DNA from: Luteimonas endophytica
GTDB lineage: Bacteria; Pseudomonadota; Gammaproteobacteria; Xanthomonadales; Xanthomonadaceae
DNA length: 64,000 bases
Reading direction: 5' to 3'
Assembly (NCBI RefSeq): GCF_029887875.1
Contig: NZ_JARXRM010000028.1
Span: 136,611 to 200,610, forward strand
The notes beneath the pieces were generated by a model. The model did no database searches. It saw nothing but the letters and a program-made list of their open reading frames with translations, and was not told the DNA's origin. This document shows, piece after piece, positions 1 through 7,326 of this stretch; position 1 is the stretch's first letter; every line of letters begins with the position of its first letter. A program made the translations under genes and the position numbers.

Positions 1-328
1 CCGCGTCGAACGGCTGCCCAAGCCGCTGCAGCAGCGCGTCGAGCGCCGCGGCCTGCGCCAGGTTGCGCGGGTAGCCGTCGAGGATGAAGCCGGCGCGGGT
101 GTCGTCGCGCGAGAAGCGCTCCTCCAGCATGCCCAGCAGGATCTGGTCGGAGACCAGGTCGCCGCGGGCCATCACTTCCTTCGCCTGCAGCCCCAGCGGT
201 GTGCCAGCCGCGACCTCGGCGCGCAGCAGGTCGCCGGTGGAAATGTGCGGCACCTTCAGCGCGTCCTTCAGCCGCGCCGCCTGCGTGCCCTTGCCCGACC
301 CGGGCGCACCTAGAAGAACCAGTCGCAT
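1..328 (-). CDS. adk: Adenylate kinase (3' end outside window)
   Basis: Interconverts AMP, ADP and ATP in the cytoplasm. The first 109 codons are present, read leftwards from an ATG at 328; the stop lies beyond position 1. The protein opens MRLVLLGAPGSGKGTQA, a P-loop at residues 7-15, followed by the AMP-site stretch STGDLLRAEV and the DGYPR motif, all standard for adenylate kinase. The LID domain is missing only because the window ends. The gene is divergent from the phosphofructokinase gene, with 133 bases between the starts. Identification is secure from motifs; nothing unusual is visible. Confidence 0.96.
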   Translation of the reverse strand, partial: MRLVLLGAPGSGKGTQAARLKDALKVPHISTGDLLRAEVAAGTPLGLQAKEVMARGDLVSDQILLGMLEERFSRDDTRAGFILDGYPRNLAQAAALDALLQRLGQPFDA

Positions 329-461
329 CGCTCGCTCCACACGGACGGAATCCGGACGGCGCCGGGGTGGCGTTACACTGCCACACGGGCGCCGACGCAG
401 GCGCCAGCTTACCGTATCCGCCGGCGATTTCCGGCCCTCCTTTCCTCCACGAGAGTCCGCC

Positions 462-1718
462 ATGCCATCCGGAACCCTGCTCTACGCCCAGTCGGGCGGC
501 GTCACCGCAGTCATCAATGCCACCGCGTCGGGCGTCATCGGCGAGGCGCGCGCGCGCAAGGTCAAGGTCCTCGCAGCCCGCAACGGCATCCTCGGCGCCC
601 TGCGCGAGGATCTCATCGACACCAGCAAGGAATCGGCCGCGGCGATCCGCGGCCTGGCCCATACCCCGGGTGGGGCATTCGGCTCGTGCCGCTACAAGCT
701 CAAGTCGCTGGACGCCGACCGCGCCCGCTACGAGCGCCTGCTCGAGGTGCTGCGCGCCCACGACGTGCGCTGGTTCCTCTACAACGGCGGCAACGATTCG
801 GCCGACACCGCGCTCAAGGTGTCGCGGCTGGCGGCCGAGTTCGGCTACCCGCTGACCTGCATCGGCGTGCCCAAGACCATCGACAACGACCTGGCGGTGA
901 CCGACTGCTGCCCCGGCTTCGGCTCGGCCGCCAAGTACACCGCCGTCTCGGTGCGGGAGGCCGCGCTGGACGTCGCGGCGATGGCCGACACCTCCACCAA
1001 GGTGTTCGTGTACGAGGCGATGGGCCGCCACGCCGGCTGGCTGGCGGCGGCCGCCGGACTCGCGGGCCAGGGACCGGACGACGCGCCGCACATCATCCTG
1101 TTCCCCGAGCGGGCCTACGACGAGCCGACCTTCCTCGCCCAGGTGGAGAAGGTGGTGGCGAAGGTGGGTTACTGCGTGGTCGTGGCCAGCGAGGGCATCC
1201 AGAGCGCCGACGGCCGCTTCGTCGCCGACGCCGGCGGCGGCAAGGATTCGTTCGGCCACACCCAGCTCGGCGGGGTCGCCTCGTACCTCGCCGGCAAGGT
1301 CAAGGACGAGCTCGGCTTCAAGGTGCACTGGACCCTGCCCGACTACCTGCAGCGCTCGGCGCGTCATATCGCCTCGCAGACCGACCTGCTGCAGGCGCAG
1401 GCGGTGGGCAAGGCCGCGGTGCAGTTCGCGCTGGCCGGGCGCAACGCCACCATGCCGGTGATCCGCCGCACTTCCGACAGGCCCTATCGCTGGAAGATCG
1501 AGAGCGCGCCGCTGGAAAAGGTGGCCAACCACGAGAAGAAGATGCCGGCCGGGTTCCTGCGCAAGGACGGTTTCGGCATCACCGCCACCGCGCGCCGCTA
1601 CCTCGAGCCGCTGATCCGCGGCGAGGCCTACCCGCCCTATGGGCGCGACGGCATTCCCGCGTACGTGACCCTGAAGAACGTCGCGATCAAGAGAAAGCTG
1701 CCCGGCTGGAACGGCTGA
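462..1718 (+). CDS. pfp: Pyrophosphate-type 6-phosphofructokinase
   Basis: Phosphorylates fructose 6-phosphate, very probably with pyrophosphate instead of ATP, so the step can run in both directions. The 418-residue product starts [13 protein letters not shown] at the ATG that follows a purine-rich stretch; longer in-frame starts read into arginine-rich nonsense. GGNDS at 109-113 has Asn-Asp where ATP-dependent enzymes have Gly-Asp-Gly. PKTIDND at 137-143 has the Lys that marks PPi users. MGRHAGW follows later. In-family knowledge: a Xanthomonas enzyme of this type has been described as PPi-dependent. The ATP/PPi assignment is an inference from these two sites. Confidence 0.93.
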   Translation: MPSGTLLYAQSGGVTAVINATASGVIGEARARKVKVLAARNGILGALREDLIDTSKESAAAIRGLAHTPGGAFGSCRYKLKSLDADRARYERLLEVLRAHDVRWFLYNGGNDSADTALKVSRLAAEFGYPLTCIGVPKTIDNDLAVTDCCPGFGSAAKYTAVSVREAALDVAAMADTSTKVFVYEAMGRHAGWLAAAAGLAGQGPDDAPHIILFPERAYDEPTFLAQVEKVVAKVGYCVVVASEGIQSADGRFVADAGGGKDSFGHTQLGGVASYLAGKVKDELGFKVHWTLPDYLQRSARHIASQTDLLQAQAVGKAAVQFALAGRNATMPVIRRTSDRPYRWKIESAPLEKVANHEKKMPAGFLRKDGFGITATARRYLEPLIRGEAYPPYGRDGIPAYVTLKNVAIKRKLPGWNG

Positions 1719-1902
1719 CGGAAAGGGGTGCCGGGTAGCAGCCCAGCCGCCCGGCCGCGAGGATGCGAGGATGCGATGCGACCAGCGCCTCGCCGCTGGT
1801 CGCGCGCGCCCAGGCGCGGCCGGACGCGGTCGCGAACGGCCCCTCCGGACCGCCGCCATCGCATCTGGGATAATGCCCGGCCTCCGCAGACGAGCCGCCG
1901 CC

Positions 1903-3009
1903 ATGACCCGCAGGACCATCCTCAACGACAGCCACCGCTCGCTCGGCGCCCGGATGGTGGACTTCGGCGGCTGGGACATGCCGCTCAGCTACGGCTCGCA
2001 GATCGAGGAGCATCACCAGGTGCGCCGCGAGGCCGGAATGTTCGACGTCAGCCACATGACCGTGGTCGACCTGCGCGGCGCCCGCGCTCGCGAGTTCCTG
2101 CGCAGGCTGCTCGCCAACTCGGTCGACAAGCTGAAGAAGCCCGGCAAGGCGCTGTACAGCTGCATGCTCAACCCCGATGGCGGGGTGATCGACGACCTGA
2201 TCGTCTACTTCCTCGGCGACGGCTTCTTCCGCCTGGTGGTCAACGCCGCCACCCGCGACAAGGACCTGGCCTGGATCGCCCGGCACGCCGGCGAGTTCGG
2301 CGTCGAGGTGACCGAGCGCCCCGAGCTGGCGATGATCGCGGTGCAGGGGCCGCAGGCGCGGGCGCGGGTGATCGGCCTCCTGCACGCGGACGATCGCGCG
2401 GCGGCGGAGAAGCTGGGCCGCTTCGCCGCCATCGAGGCGCGGACCGCGTCCGGCGCCGCGGTGTTCGTGGCCCGCACCGGCTACACCGGCGAGGACGGCT
2501 TCGAGGTGGTGATCGCGGACGCGGATGCCGCGGCGTTCTGGCGCGCGCTGCTCGAGGCGGGCGTCGCGCCGGCCGGTCTGGGGGCGCGCGACACCCTGAG
2601 GCTGGAGGCGGGCATGGCGCTCTACGGCCAGGATATGGACGAGACCGTCAGCCCCTACGAAGCCGGCCTGGGCTGGACCGTAGCGCTCGACGAGGGCCGC
2701 GACTTCATCGGTCGACCGGCGCTCGAGCGGCAGCACGCAGAAGGGGCGCCGCGCCAGCTGATCGGCCTGGTCATGGACGAGCGCGGCGTGCTCCGCCATG
2801 GCCAACGGGTGCTGACCGGCAACGGCGAGGGCGAGATCCTCTCCGGCACCTTCTCGCCCACGCTCGGCAAGGCGATCGCGTTCGCGCGCGTGCCGGCCGG
2901 GGATCCCGGTGCCGTGCGCGTGGACATCCGCGGCCGCGAGGTTCCGTTGCGGACGGTGAAGTTTCCGTTCGTGCGCGAGGGCCAGGCGCAGCCAGGCGTA
3001 CTCGGCTAG
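1903..3009 (+). CDS. gcvT: Glycine cleavage system T protein (aminomethyltransferase)
   Basis: Transfers the one-carbon unit from aminomethyl-lipoyl GcvH to tetrahydrofolate and releases ammonia. The 368-residue protein is full length for the family. I chose the ATG giving [19 protein letters not shown] because homologues begin at this point and the in-frame extension is not protein-like. Typical blocks are [14 protein letters not shown], the DVSHM loop, and [11 protein letters not shown] in the C-terminal half. A GATAAT hexamer at 1869-1874 could be a -10 element. gcvH follows after 140 bases; gcvP is not in the window. Confidence 0.96.
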   Translation: MTRRTILNDSHRSLGARMVDFGGWDMPLSYGSQIEEHHQVRREAGMFDVSHMTVVDLRGARAREFLRRLLANSVDKLKKPGKALYSCMLNPDGGVIDDLIVYFLGDGFFRLVVNAATRDKDLAWIARHAGEFGVEVTERPELAMIAVQGPQARARVIGLLHADDRAAAEKLGRFAAIEARTASGAAVFVARTGYTGEDGFEVVIADADAAAFWRALLEAGVAPAGLGARDTLRLEAGMALYGQDMDETVSPYEAGLGWTVALDEGRDFIGRPALERQHAEGAPRQLIGLVMDERGVLRHGQRVLTGNGEGEILSGTFSPTLGKAIAFARVPAGDPGAVRVDIRGREVPLRTVKFPFVREGQAQPGVLG

Positions 3010-3070
3010 GCATGCCTGCGCGGCCGCCGCCTCGGTCGCCGACCGCACGCGACGCCGGCGATGCGCCGGG

Positions 3071-3101
3071 CTGACAACCCCGGCATCACCTTCGCTACAC
3101 T
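3071..3101 (+). promoter_or_regulatory. Candidate gcvH promoter
   Basis: A CTGACA hexamer at 3071-3076 and a TACACT hexamer at 3096-3101 resemble sigma-70 -35 and -10 elements, 49 bases ahead of the gcvH start. The 19-base spacer is long, so this is a weak call. Confidence 0.3.
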
Positions 3102-3149
3102 AGCGTCCGCTTCCCCGACATCGCGATCCCCGCAACCCCGGAGCCAGAC

Positions 3150-3545
3150 ATGAGCGAGATCCCAGGCGACCTGAAGTTCATGAAGTCCCACGAGTGGGCG
3201 CGCGTCGAGGACGACGGCAAGGTGACCGTGGGCATTTCCGACCACGCGCAGGGATTGCTCGGCGATCTGGTCTATGTCGATCTGCCGAACGTCGGCGACG
3301 CCGTGGAAGCCGGTAACGCCGCCGCGGTGGTCGAGTCGGTCAAGGCGGCCTCCGACGTGTACGCGCCGGTGTCCGGCACCATCGTCGCGGTGAACGGCGA
3401 CCTGGCCGACAAGCCGGAAACCATCAACGAGGACGCCTACGGCGAGGGTTGGATCTTCGTGATCCAGGCCGACGACAGCGACCAGCTCAACGAACTGCTC
3501 GACCCGGACGCCTACGCGTCCCTGCTCGAGGACGACGACCTCTGA
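3150..3545 (+). CDS. gcvH: Glycine cleavage system H protein
   Basis: Lipoyl carrier that shuttles the aminomethyl group between the P, T and L proteins. It has 131 residues, the usual size. The lipoylated lysine is K65 in ESVKAASD. The N-terminal stretch [20 protein letters not shown] and the C-terminal GEGWIF are typical of the family. The start [10 protein letters not shown] has good spacing from GGAG at 3140-3143. It lies downstream of gcvT in the same direction, but its own candidate promoter and the 140-base gap suggest at least partly independent transcription. Confidence 0.97.
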   Translation: MSEIPGDLKFMKSHEWARVEDDGKVTVGISDHAQGLLGDLVYVDLPNVGDAVEAGNAAAVVESVKAASDVYAPVSGTIVAVNGDLADKPETINEDAYGEGWIFVIQADDSDQLNELLDPDAYASLLEDDDL

Positions 3546-4299
3546 TCCCCGCGTTCCGTCCGGGCGACGGCAGGCCGTCCCCGGCCGGAGCCCGACTCGC
3601 GCCGCGGCCGCAGTAGCCGCTTCCCCGACGGAACCCCCTGCCCCGCGGGGCGTGCAGGCATCGACTGGCGTACGCCACCGCGTACCGGGCTCCCGAACCG
3701 ATGCGCCGCCGATGCGGTCGGGCGTTTCCGCCTGGCCTGACGGCTTCGGCGCCGGCCGTCCCGCTCCCGCCCGGCCGTGCATCGCCTCCGCGCGCCCGCG
3801 CGCCCCATCGATCCTCGTCACGCGAACCATGCACCCTGGCCGACCGGAGCGCGTCGATCGGTCCGGGCCCGTGTCTCGAGCTCGGTTGGCGAACCTCGAA
3901 CGCCGTCGCGTTGCTCGCGCCGACGTGCCTGGCACTGCCGCGGGAAACGTCCGCACGAGCGGAAAGGCGCGCTCGCGGACGGCGCGAAGTTCGCGCACTT
4001 TCGCGCAAACGGACTTGTGCGATGCGAAATCCGACCTCCGTTGCTCTGCCCATTTTCATCTGCCGGTCGGGCGGCGACGGACGCGCGCCGGTTCCGCGCG
4101 TTGCGCGCAGCGCCGTGCCACGTCCCTCGGCCGCGCATGCACGCTTCGCGGAAAAGTGCTTTAAAAAAGCGCTTTCCTGCGAGCGCGATGAAGGGGGCGA
4201 TGGCGCGGCCGCGAAGCCAGCGTTGTCGCCGGCCGCGGTTGCAGCGCCCCGACCGGCGATCCGCCCTGACCGGCGGCCGAGAATTATCGCGTCGGGGTG
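3546..4299 (+). other. Gene-free stretch after gcvH
   Basis: No reading frame here looks like protein: all six frames are rich in Arg, Ala and Pro with no motif. The only structures seen are a GC palindrome at 3641-3650, a short palindrome GCGCGAAGTTCGCGC around 3983-3997, and an AT-rich hairpin at 4153-4175. No tRNA-like clover leaf, tmRNA or RNase P core was recognised. Confidence 0.55.
4153..4175 (+). repeat. AT-rich inverted repeat
   Basis: AAAGTGCTTT and AAAGCGCTTT, separated by three A, can form a 10-bp hairpin with one G-T pair. It stands out in very GC-rich surroundings. There is no T-run after it on the plus strand, so a simple terminator is unlikely; function unknown. Confidence 0.5.
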
Positions 4300-4328
4300 T
4301 TGACAGTTGAAAAAACCGTGATTAGGTT
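4300..4328 (+). promoter_or_regulatory. Strong promoter ahead of structured leader and histone-like gene
   Basis: A perfect TTGACA at 4300-4305, a 17-base spacer with an A tract, and TAGGTT at 4323-4328 (first two and last bases conserved). GC-rich discriminator CGCCC follows. This is the best sigma-70 -35 box noticed in the gene-free region. Transcription would begin near 4335, about 340 bases before the start codon of the histone-like gene. Confidence 0.7.
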
Positions 4329-4334
4329 TCGCCC

Positions 4335-4508
4335 AAGCAGACGTTGCTGCAGGAACGAGTGATCCGAGTCAAGACGAAAAACGCACCAGACAACTCAGCC
4401 TTCCGCCCCGAACTTGCCAAAGGTGGAATCAGCCTTCGTCTCTCCTGCAAAAACGACATTCATTCCGACACCGCACCCGCGACGCATCGCGTCGCGGGTG
4501 CTTTCGTT
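4335..4508 (+). ncRNA. Candidate structured small RNA or 5' leader
   Basis: This stretch lies between the promoter at 4300-4328 and a perfect 13-bp hairpin (4473-4485 with 4489-4501) followed by TTTCGTT. Two internal pairings can be drawn by eye. TTCCGCC at 4401-4407 pairs with GGTGGAA at 4422-4428. GCAGGA near 4348 pairs with TCCTGC near 4443, with adjacent ACGA and TCGT also able to pair. No family was recognised and the T-run is short, so it may be a separate sRNA of about 170 bases or a regulatory leader of the downstream mRNA. Confidence 0.4.
4473..4505 (+). terminator. Hairpin, terminator- or attenuator-like
   Basis: GCACCCGCGACGC (4473-4485), loop ATC, then the exact complement at 4489-4501 and TTTCGTT. 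The stem is very stable but the U tract is interrupted, so readthrough into the histone-like gene is plausible. A second hairpin lies at 4592-4614. Confidence 0.5.
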
Positions 4509-4591
4509 CGACGCGGACCCTGTCCGCGGCCGCCGGCGGACTTCGCGCCGGCACCTCATCCGTCCCGATGCGCGGTGCGCGTCGGCGGTTG

Positions 4592-4614
4592 ATCGCGGGT
4601 CCGATACCCGCGAT
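4592..4614 (+). promoter_or_regulatory. Hairpin in leader of histone-like gene
   Basis: ATCGCGGGT at 4592-4600 and ACCCGCGAT at 4606-4614 form a perfect 9-bp stem with a five-base loop, 58 bases before the start codon. It is the last structure before the ribosome binding site and could affect translation or RNA stability; this is inference. Confidence 0.4.
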
Positions 4615-4672
4615 GCGTTTGCGTTCTGGGCACTAGAAGCAAAGCAAGTCCACTGACGAGGAGAGCCATCCC

Positions 4673-5131
4673 ATGGCCACTAAGAAAGCTGCAAAGAAAC
4701 GTCCCGCCAAGAAGGCGACCAAGAAGGTCGCCAAGGCGAAGAAGGCGAGCCGCAAGACCGCCAAGAAGGCAACCCGCAAGGTCGCCAAGCGCCCGGCGAC
4801 CAAGAAGGCAGCCAAGAAGAAGGTAGCCAAGAAGAAGACCGCCAAGAAGGCCGCGACCAAGAAGGTAGCCCGCAAGAAGACCGCCAAGAAGGCGGCCAAG
4901 AAGACTGCGAAGAAGGCCACCAAGAAGTCGGCCAAGAAGACCACCAAGAAGGCGGCCAAGAAGCGTCCGGCCAAGAAGGCGGCAACCAAGACCGCCACCA
5001 AGAAGCGCGCCAAGAAGGCGGCCAAGAAGAAGCCGGCCAAGAAGGCCGCGAAGAAGAAGGCCAAGCCTGCGCGGCGTGCCGGCAAGGCGGCTCCGGTCGT
5101 GATTCCGGCGGCGCCCGCTCCGCTGATGTAA
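4673..5131 (+). CDS. Lysine/alanine-rich histone H1-like DNA-binding protein
   Basis: Small, very basic protein of 152 residues made almost wholly of degenerate KKAAKK / TKKVAKK / KRPAKK repeats, like the C-terminal tails of eukaryotic H1 and the AlgP and histone-like proteins of proteobacteria. It presumably binds DNA or RNA non-specifically and helps nucleoid compaction; its exact role cannot be read from sequence. It has no folded domain. The final residues ([12 protein letters not shown]) are non-basic. The ATG is preceded by GAGGAG at good spacing. It has its own promoter and long structured leader and ends at a strong terminator, so it is a single-gene unit that is probably highly expressed. 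Confidence 0.85.
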   Translation: MATKKAAKKRPAKKATKKVAKAKKASRKTAKKATRKVAKRPATKKAAKKKVAKKKTAKKAATKKVARKKTAKKAAKKTAKKATKKSAKKTTKKAAKKRPAKKAATKTATKKRAKKAAKKKPAKKAAKKKAKPARRAGKAAPVVIPAAPAPLM

Positions 5132-5158
5132 GCAAGCCCCGATTGTTCGTAGGTCAGG

Positions 5159-5197
5159 ACTCCCTCTCCGCGTGCCCAGGCGGAGAGGGAGTTTTTT
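5159..5197 (+). terminator. Rho-independent terminator of histone-like gene
   Basis: A perfect 13-bp stem, ACTCCCTCTCCGC (5159-5171) with its complement at 5180-5192, an eight-base loop, and then an uninterrupted T run. It is among the clearest terminators in the window. Confidence 0.92.
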
Positions 5198-5249
5198 CAT
5201 GGGCGGCCGCGACGGGGGGTGCCGACGGCCGCTGGCACCGCCCGGGATC

Positions 5250-6641
5250 CTATTCGGGTTTCGCGCGCGAGACGGTGGCCGCGCCGCCGGCCCGGCCGGG
5301 CCGATCGCTCGCCGCGTACAGCGCTTCGACATCCAGATCCAGCCACTGGTCGGACTGCAACCCGATCGCGCTGTCGAGCACCGTGGGCAGCAGCCCCGAG
5401 GGCAGGCTGCTCTCGCTGTTCCAGAGGATCACCAGTCCGAGGTCGCGCTCGGGCAACAGCGCCATCACCCCGCGATAGCCCTGCACCGCGCCGCCGTGGA
5501 AGACCATGCGGTGGCCGGCGTAATCGTAGACCCGCCAGCCCAGACCATAGCCGGCCGCGTTGAGGCGCTGGCTGCGCCAGGACGCGGCGCGGCTGCGCAT
5601 CTCGCCGGGAGTTCCGACAATGGGGGCGTGCAGCGTGGCCAGCAGCGGGGCCGGCAGCACGTCCGGGCGGTGCCCACCCTGCGCGATCAGCCACTGCGCC
5701 ATGTCGGCGATGCTGGCATTGACGCCGGCGGCCGGAGAGACGCGGTAATAGGTCGGCTTGGGCATCAGCGAGCTCCATCCCTTGCCGGCGCGCACGTGCG
5801 GCTTCGCCCAGCGCGGACTGGCCTGGATCCCCTCAAGTCCGAGGCTGGCGTCGTTCATGCCCAGCGGCTTGAACAGGCGCCTGGACACCGCCTCGTTGTA
5901 GAACTGGCCCGAGGTGGCGAACACCACGTCCCCGACCAGGCTGAAGGCGACGTTCTGGTAGCTGTAGCAGTCGCCCGGCTCGCAGGTCATCGGCGCCTGG
6001 GCCAGCTTCTGCACCAGCGCGTTGTAGTCGGCGCCGCGCTCGATGTCGCGGTCGTAGGTGTGGCGGCCGAGTCCGACGCGGTGGCTGAGCACGTCCGCGA
6101 CGGTCACGCGACTGGCGGCCCCGGGATCGGACAACTGCAGCCCGGGCATGTAGTCGACCACCTTGCTGTCCCAGCGCAGCGCGCCTTCGGACACCAGCAC
6201 GCCGGCCAGGGTGCCGGCGAACGACTTGGACAGCGAAGCGAGCCGGAACACGGTATGGGCATCGACCGGTTCGGCGGCGCGCACGTCGGTGATGCCGTAG
6301 CCGCGCGCGCTGAGCACCCGCCCGTTGTGCACGATCGCCATCGCCAGTCCCGGCACCCGCTGGTCGGCGACCATCGCCTGCGCCATCGCCTCGAACCGGC
6401 GCACGTCGAAATCGGCGGCCAACGGCATCGTGGTGGCCGGCGGCGGCATCTGCCTGGGACGGCCGTCGGTCGGCGCCGGGAACGCGGTCATGGTTTCCGG
6501 ATGGGCGCCGGCCGGCCGTTTCTGGACCACGGTCGGCGTCTGCGCCGCGCTTCCCAACGCCACCGGCAGCAACAGCCCCACCAACCCCGCCTGCCAGGCC
6601 CGTCCCCAGTGCCGACGGCGCCGCTGCGCTTTGTCTTTCAT
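5250..6641 (-). CDS. Serine beta-lactamase-like hydrolase (class C / esterase family)
   Basis: Member of the penicillin-binding/beta-lactamase-like serine hydrolases; substrate unknown (peptide, ester or D-amino-acid amide). The 463-residue protein begins with a basic N-terminus and a hydrophobic segment ending near residue 33 (GSAAQ), so it is probably exported. The catalytic SxxK is S136-LS-K139, the YxN triad is Y228-Q-N230, and HGGAVQGY near the C-terminus replaces the KTG triad, as in esterase-type members. The chosen ATG at 6641 precedes the signal sequence; the upstream in-frame region runs into the divergent lemA. It stands alone on the minus strand, facing the histone-like gene end to end. 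An antibiotic-resistance role should not be assumed. Confidence 0.85.
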   Translation of the reverse strand: MKDKAQRRRRHWGRAWQAGLVGLLLPVALGSAAQTPTVVQKRPAGAHPETMTAFPAPTDGRPRQMPPPATTMPLAADFDVRRFEAMAQAMVADQRVPGLAMAIVHNGRVLSARGYGITDVRAAEPVDAHTVFRLASLSKSFAGTLAGVLVSEGALRWDSKVVDYMPGLQLSDPGAASRVTVADVLSHRVGLGRHTYDRDIERGADYNALVQKLAQAPMTCEPGDCYSYQNVAFSLVGDVVFATSGQFYNEAVSRRLFKPLGMNDASLGLEGIQASPRWAKPHVRAGKGWSSLMPKPTYYRVSPAAGVNASIADMAQWLIAQGGHRPDVLPAPLLATLHAPIVGTPGEMRSRAASWRSQRLNAAGYGLGWRVYDYAGHRMVFHGGAVQGYRGVMALLPERDLGLVILWNSESSLPSGLLPTVLDSAIGLQSDQWLDLDVEALYAASDRPGRAGGAATVSRAKPE

Positions 6642-6723
6642 CGGGTCTGCCCCCTGCGTATGCTTGACCTGCGGGCCGATCATAGCGCCTGAGTCCGGAT
6701 TTGCATGAACAAGGGGAGCTTCG

Positions 6724-7326
6724 ATGGGTAGCGCGCTGATCCTGCTGGTAATTCTCGGAATCCTGGTAGCCTTCGCACTGTGGGCGGTCGGCATCTACAA
6801 CGGCCTGGTCACGGCCCGCAACGCCTTCAAGAACGCCTTCGCCCAGATCGACGTGCAGCTGCAGCGGCGCTTCGACCTGATTCCCAACCTGGTGGAGACG
6901 GCCAAGGGCTATCTGTCCCACGAGCGCGGCACGCTCGAGGCGGTGACCGCGGCGCGCACGGCGGCGCAGGCCGGGCTGTCGGCGGCGAGTGCCAGCCCGG
7001 GTGACCCGGCGGCGATGGCCGAACTGGCCCAGACCCAGGGCGCCCTGAACGGTGCGCTGGGCCGGCTGATGGTGGTGGTCGAGGCCTATCCGGACCTCAA
7101 GGCCAACCAGAACATGATGCAGCTCACCGAGGAGCTGACCAGCACCGAGAACCGGGTCGCGTTCGCGCGCCAGGCCTACAACGACGCCGTGATGGCCTAC
7201 AACAACCGCCGCGAGGTGTTCCCCTCGAACATCGTCGCCGGCATGTTCAGCTTCGCCCCCGCCGCGCTGCTGGAGATCCCGGAGGACAAGGCCGAGGTGC
7301 GCGAGGCGCCGAAGGTCGAGTTCTGA
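6724..7326 (+). CDS. lemA: LemA family membrane protein
   Basis: Single-pass inner-membrane protein of 200 residues. A hydrophobic segment at residues 4-24 is followed by a long helical domain with the family signature QIDVQLQRRFDLIPNLVET. LemA proteins form coiled-coil bundles; their biochemical role is still unclear. The stop codon overlaps the proposed start of the M48 protease downstream, so the two are translationally coupled. LemA beside an HtpX/M48-type protease is a recurrent pairing, pointing to membrane protein quality control. Confidence 0.94.
   Translation: MGSALILLVILGILVAFALWAVGIYNGLVTARNAFKNAFAQIDVQLQRRFDLIPNLVETAKGYLSHERGTLEAVTAARTAAQAGLSAASASPGDPAAMAELAQTQGALNGALGRLMVVVEAYPDLKANQNMMQLTEELTSTENRVAFARQAYNDAVMAYNNRREVFPSNIVAGMFSFAPAALLEIPEDKAEVREAPKVEF

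Noticed and set aside
3006-4059. Several Arg-rich frames after gcvH
   Set aside because: Overlap each other and gcvH, have no sensible ribosome site or motif, and read as random high-G+C sequence.
4673-5131. Tandem repeats in the histone-like gene as a CRISPR or microsatellite
   Set aside because: The repetition comes from Lys/Ala codons (AAGAAGG type) in a coding frame with start, ribosome site and terminator; spacers are not unique.
5172-6692. Long plus-strand open frame opposite the beta-lactamase-like gene
   Set aside because: His/Arg/Gly-rich composition without motifs. The minus-strand frame has SxxK, YxN and HGG motifs and a signal peptide; the other is a by-product of high G+C.
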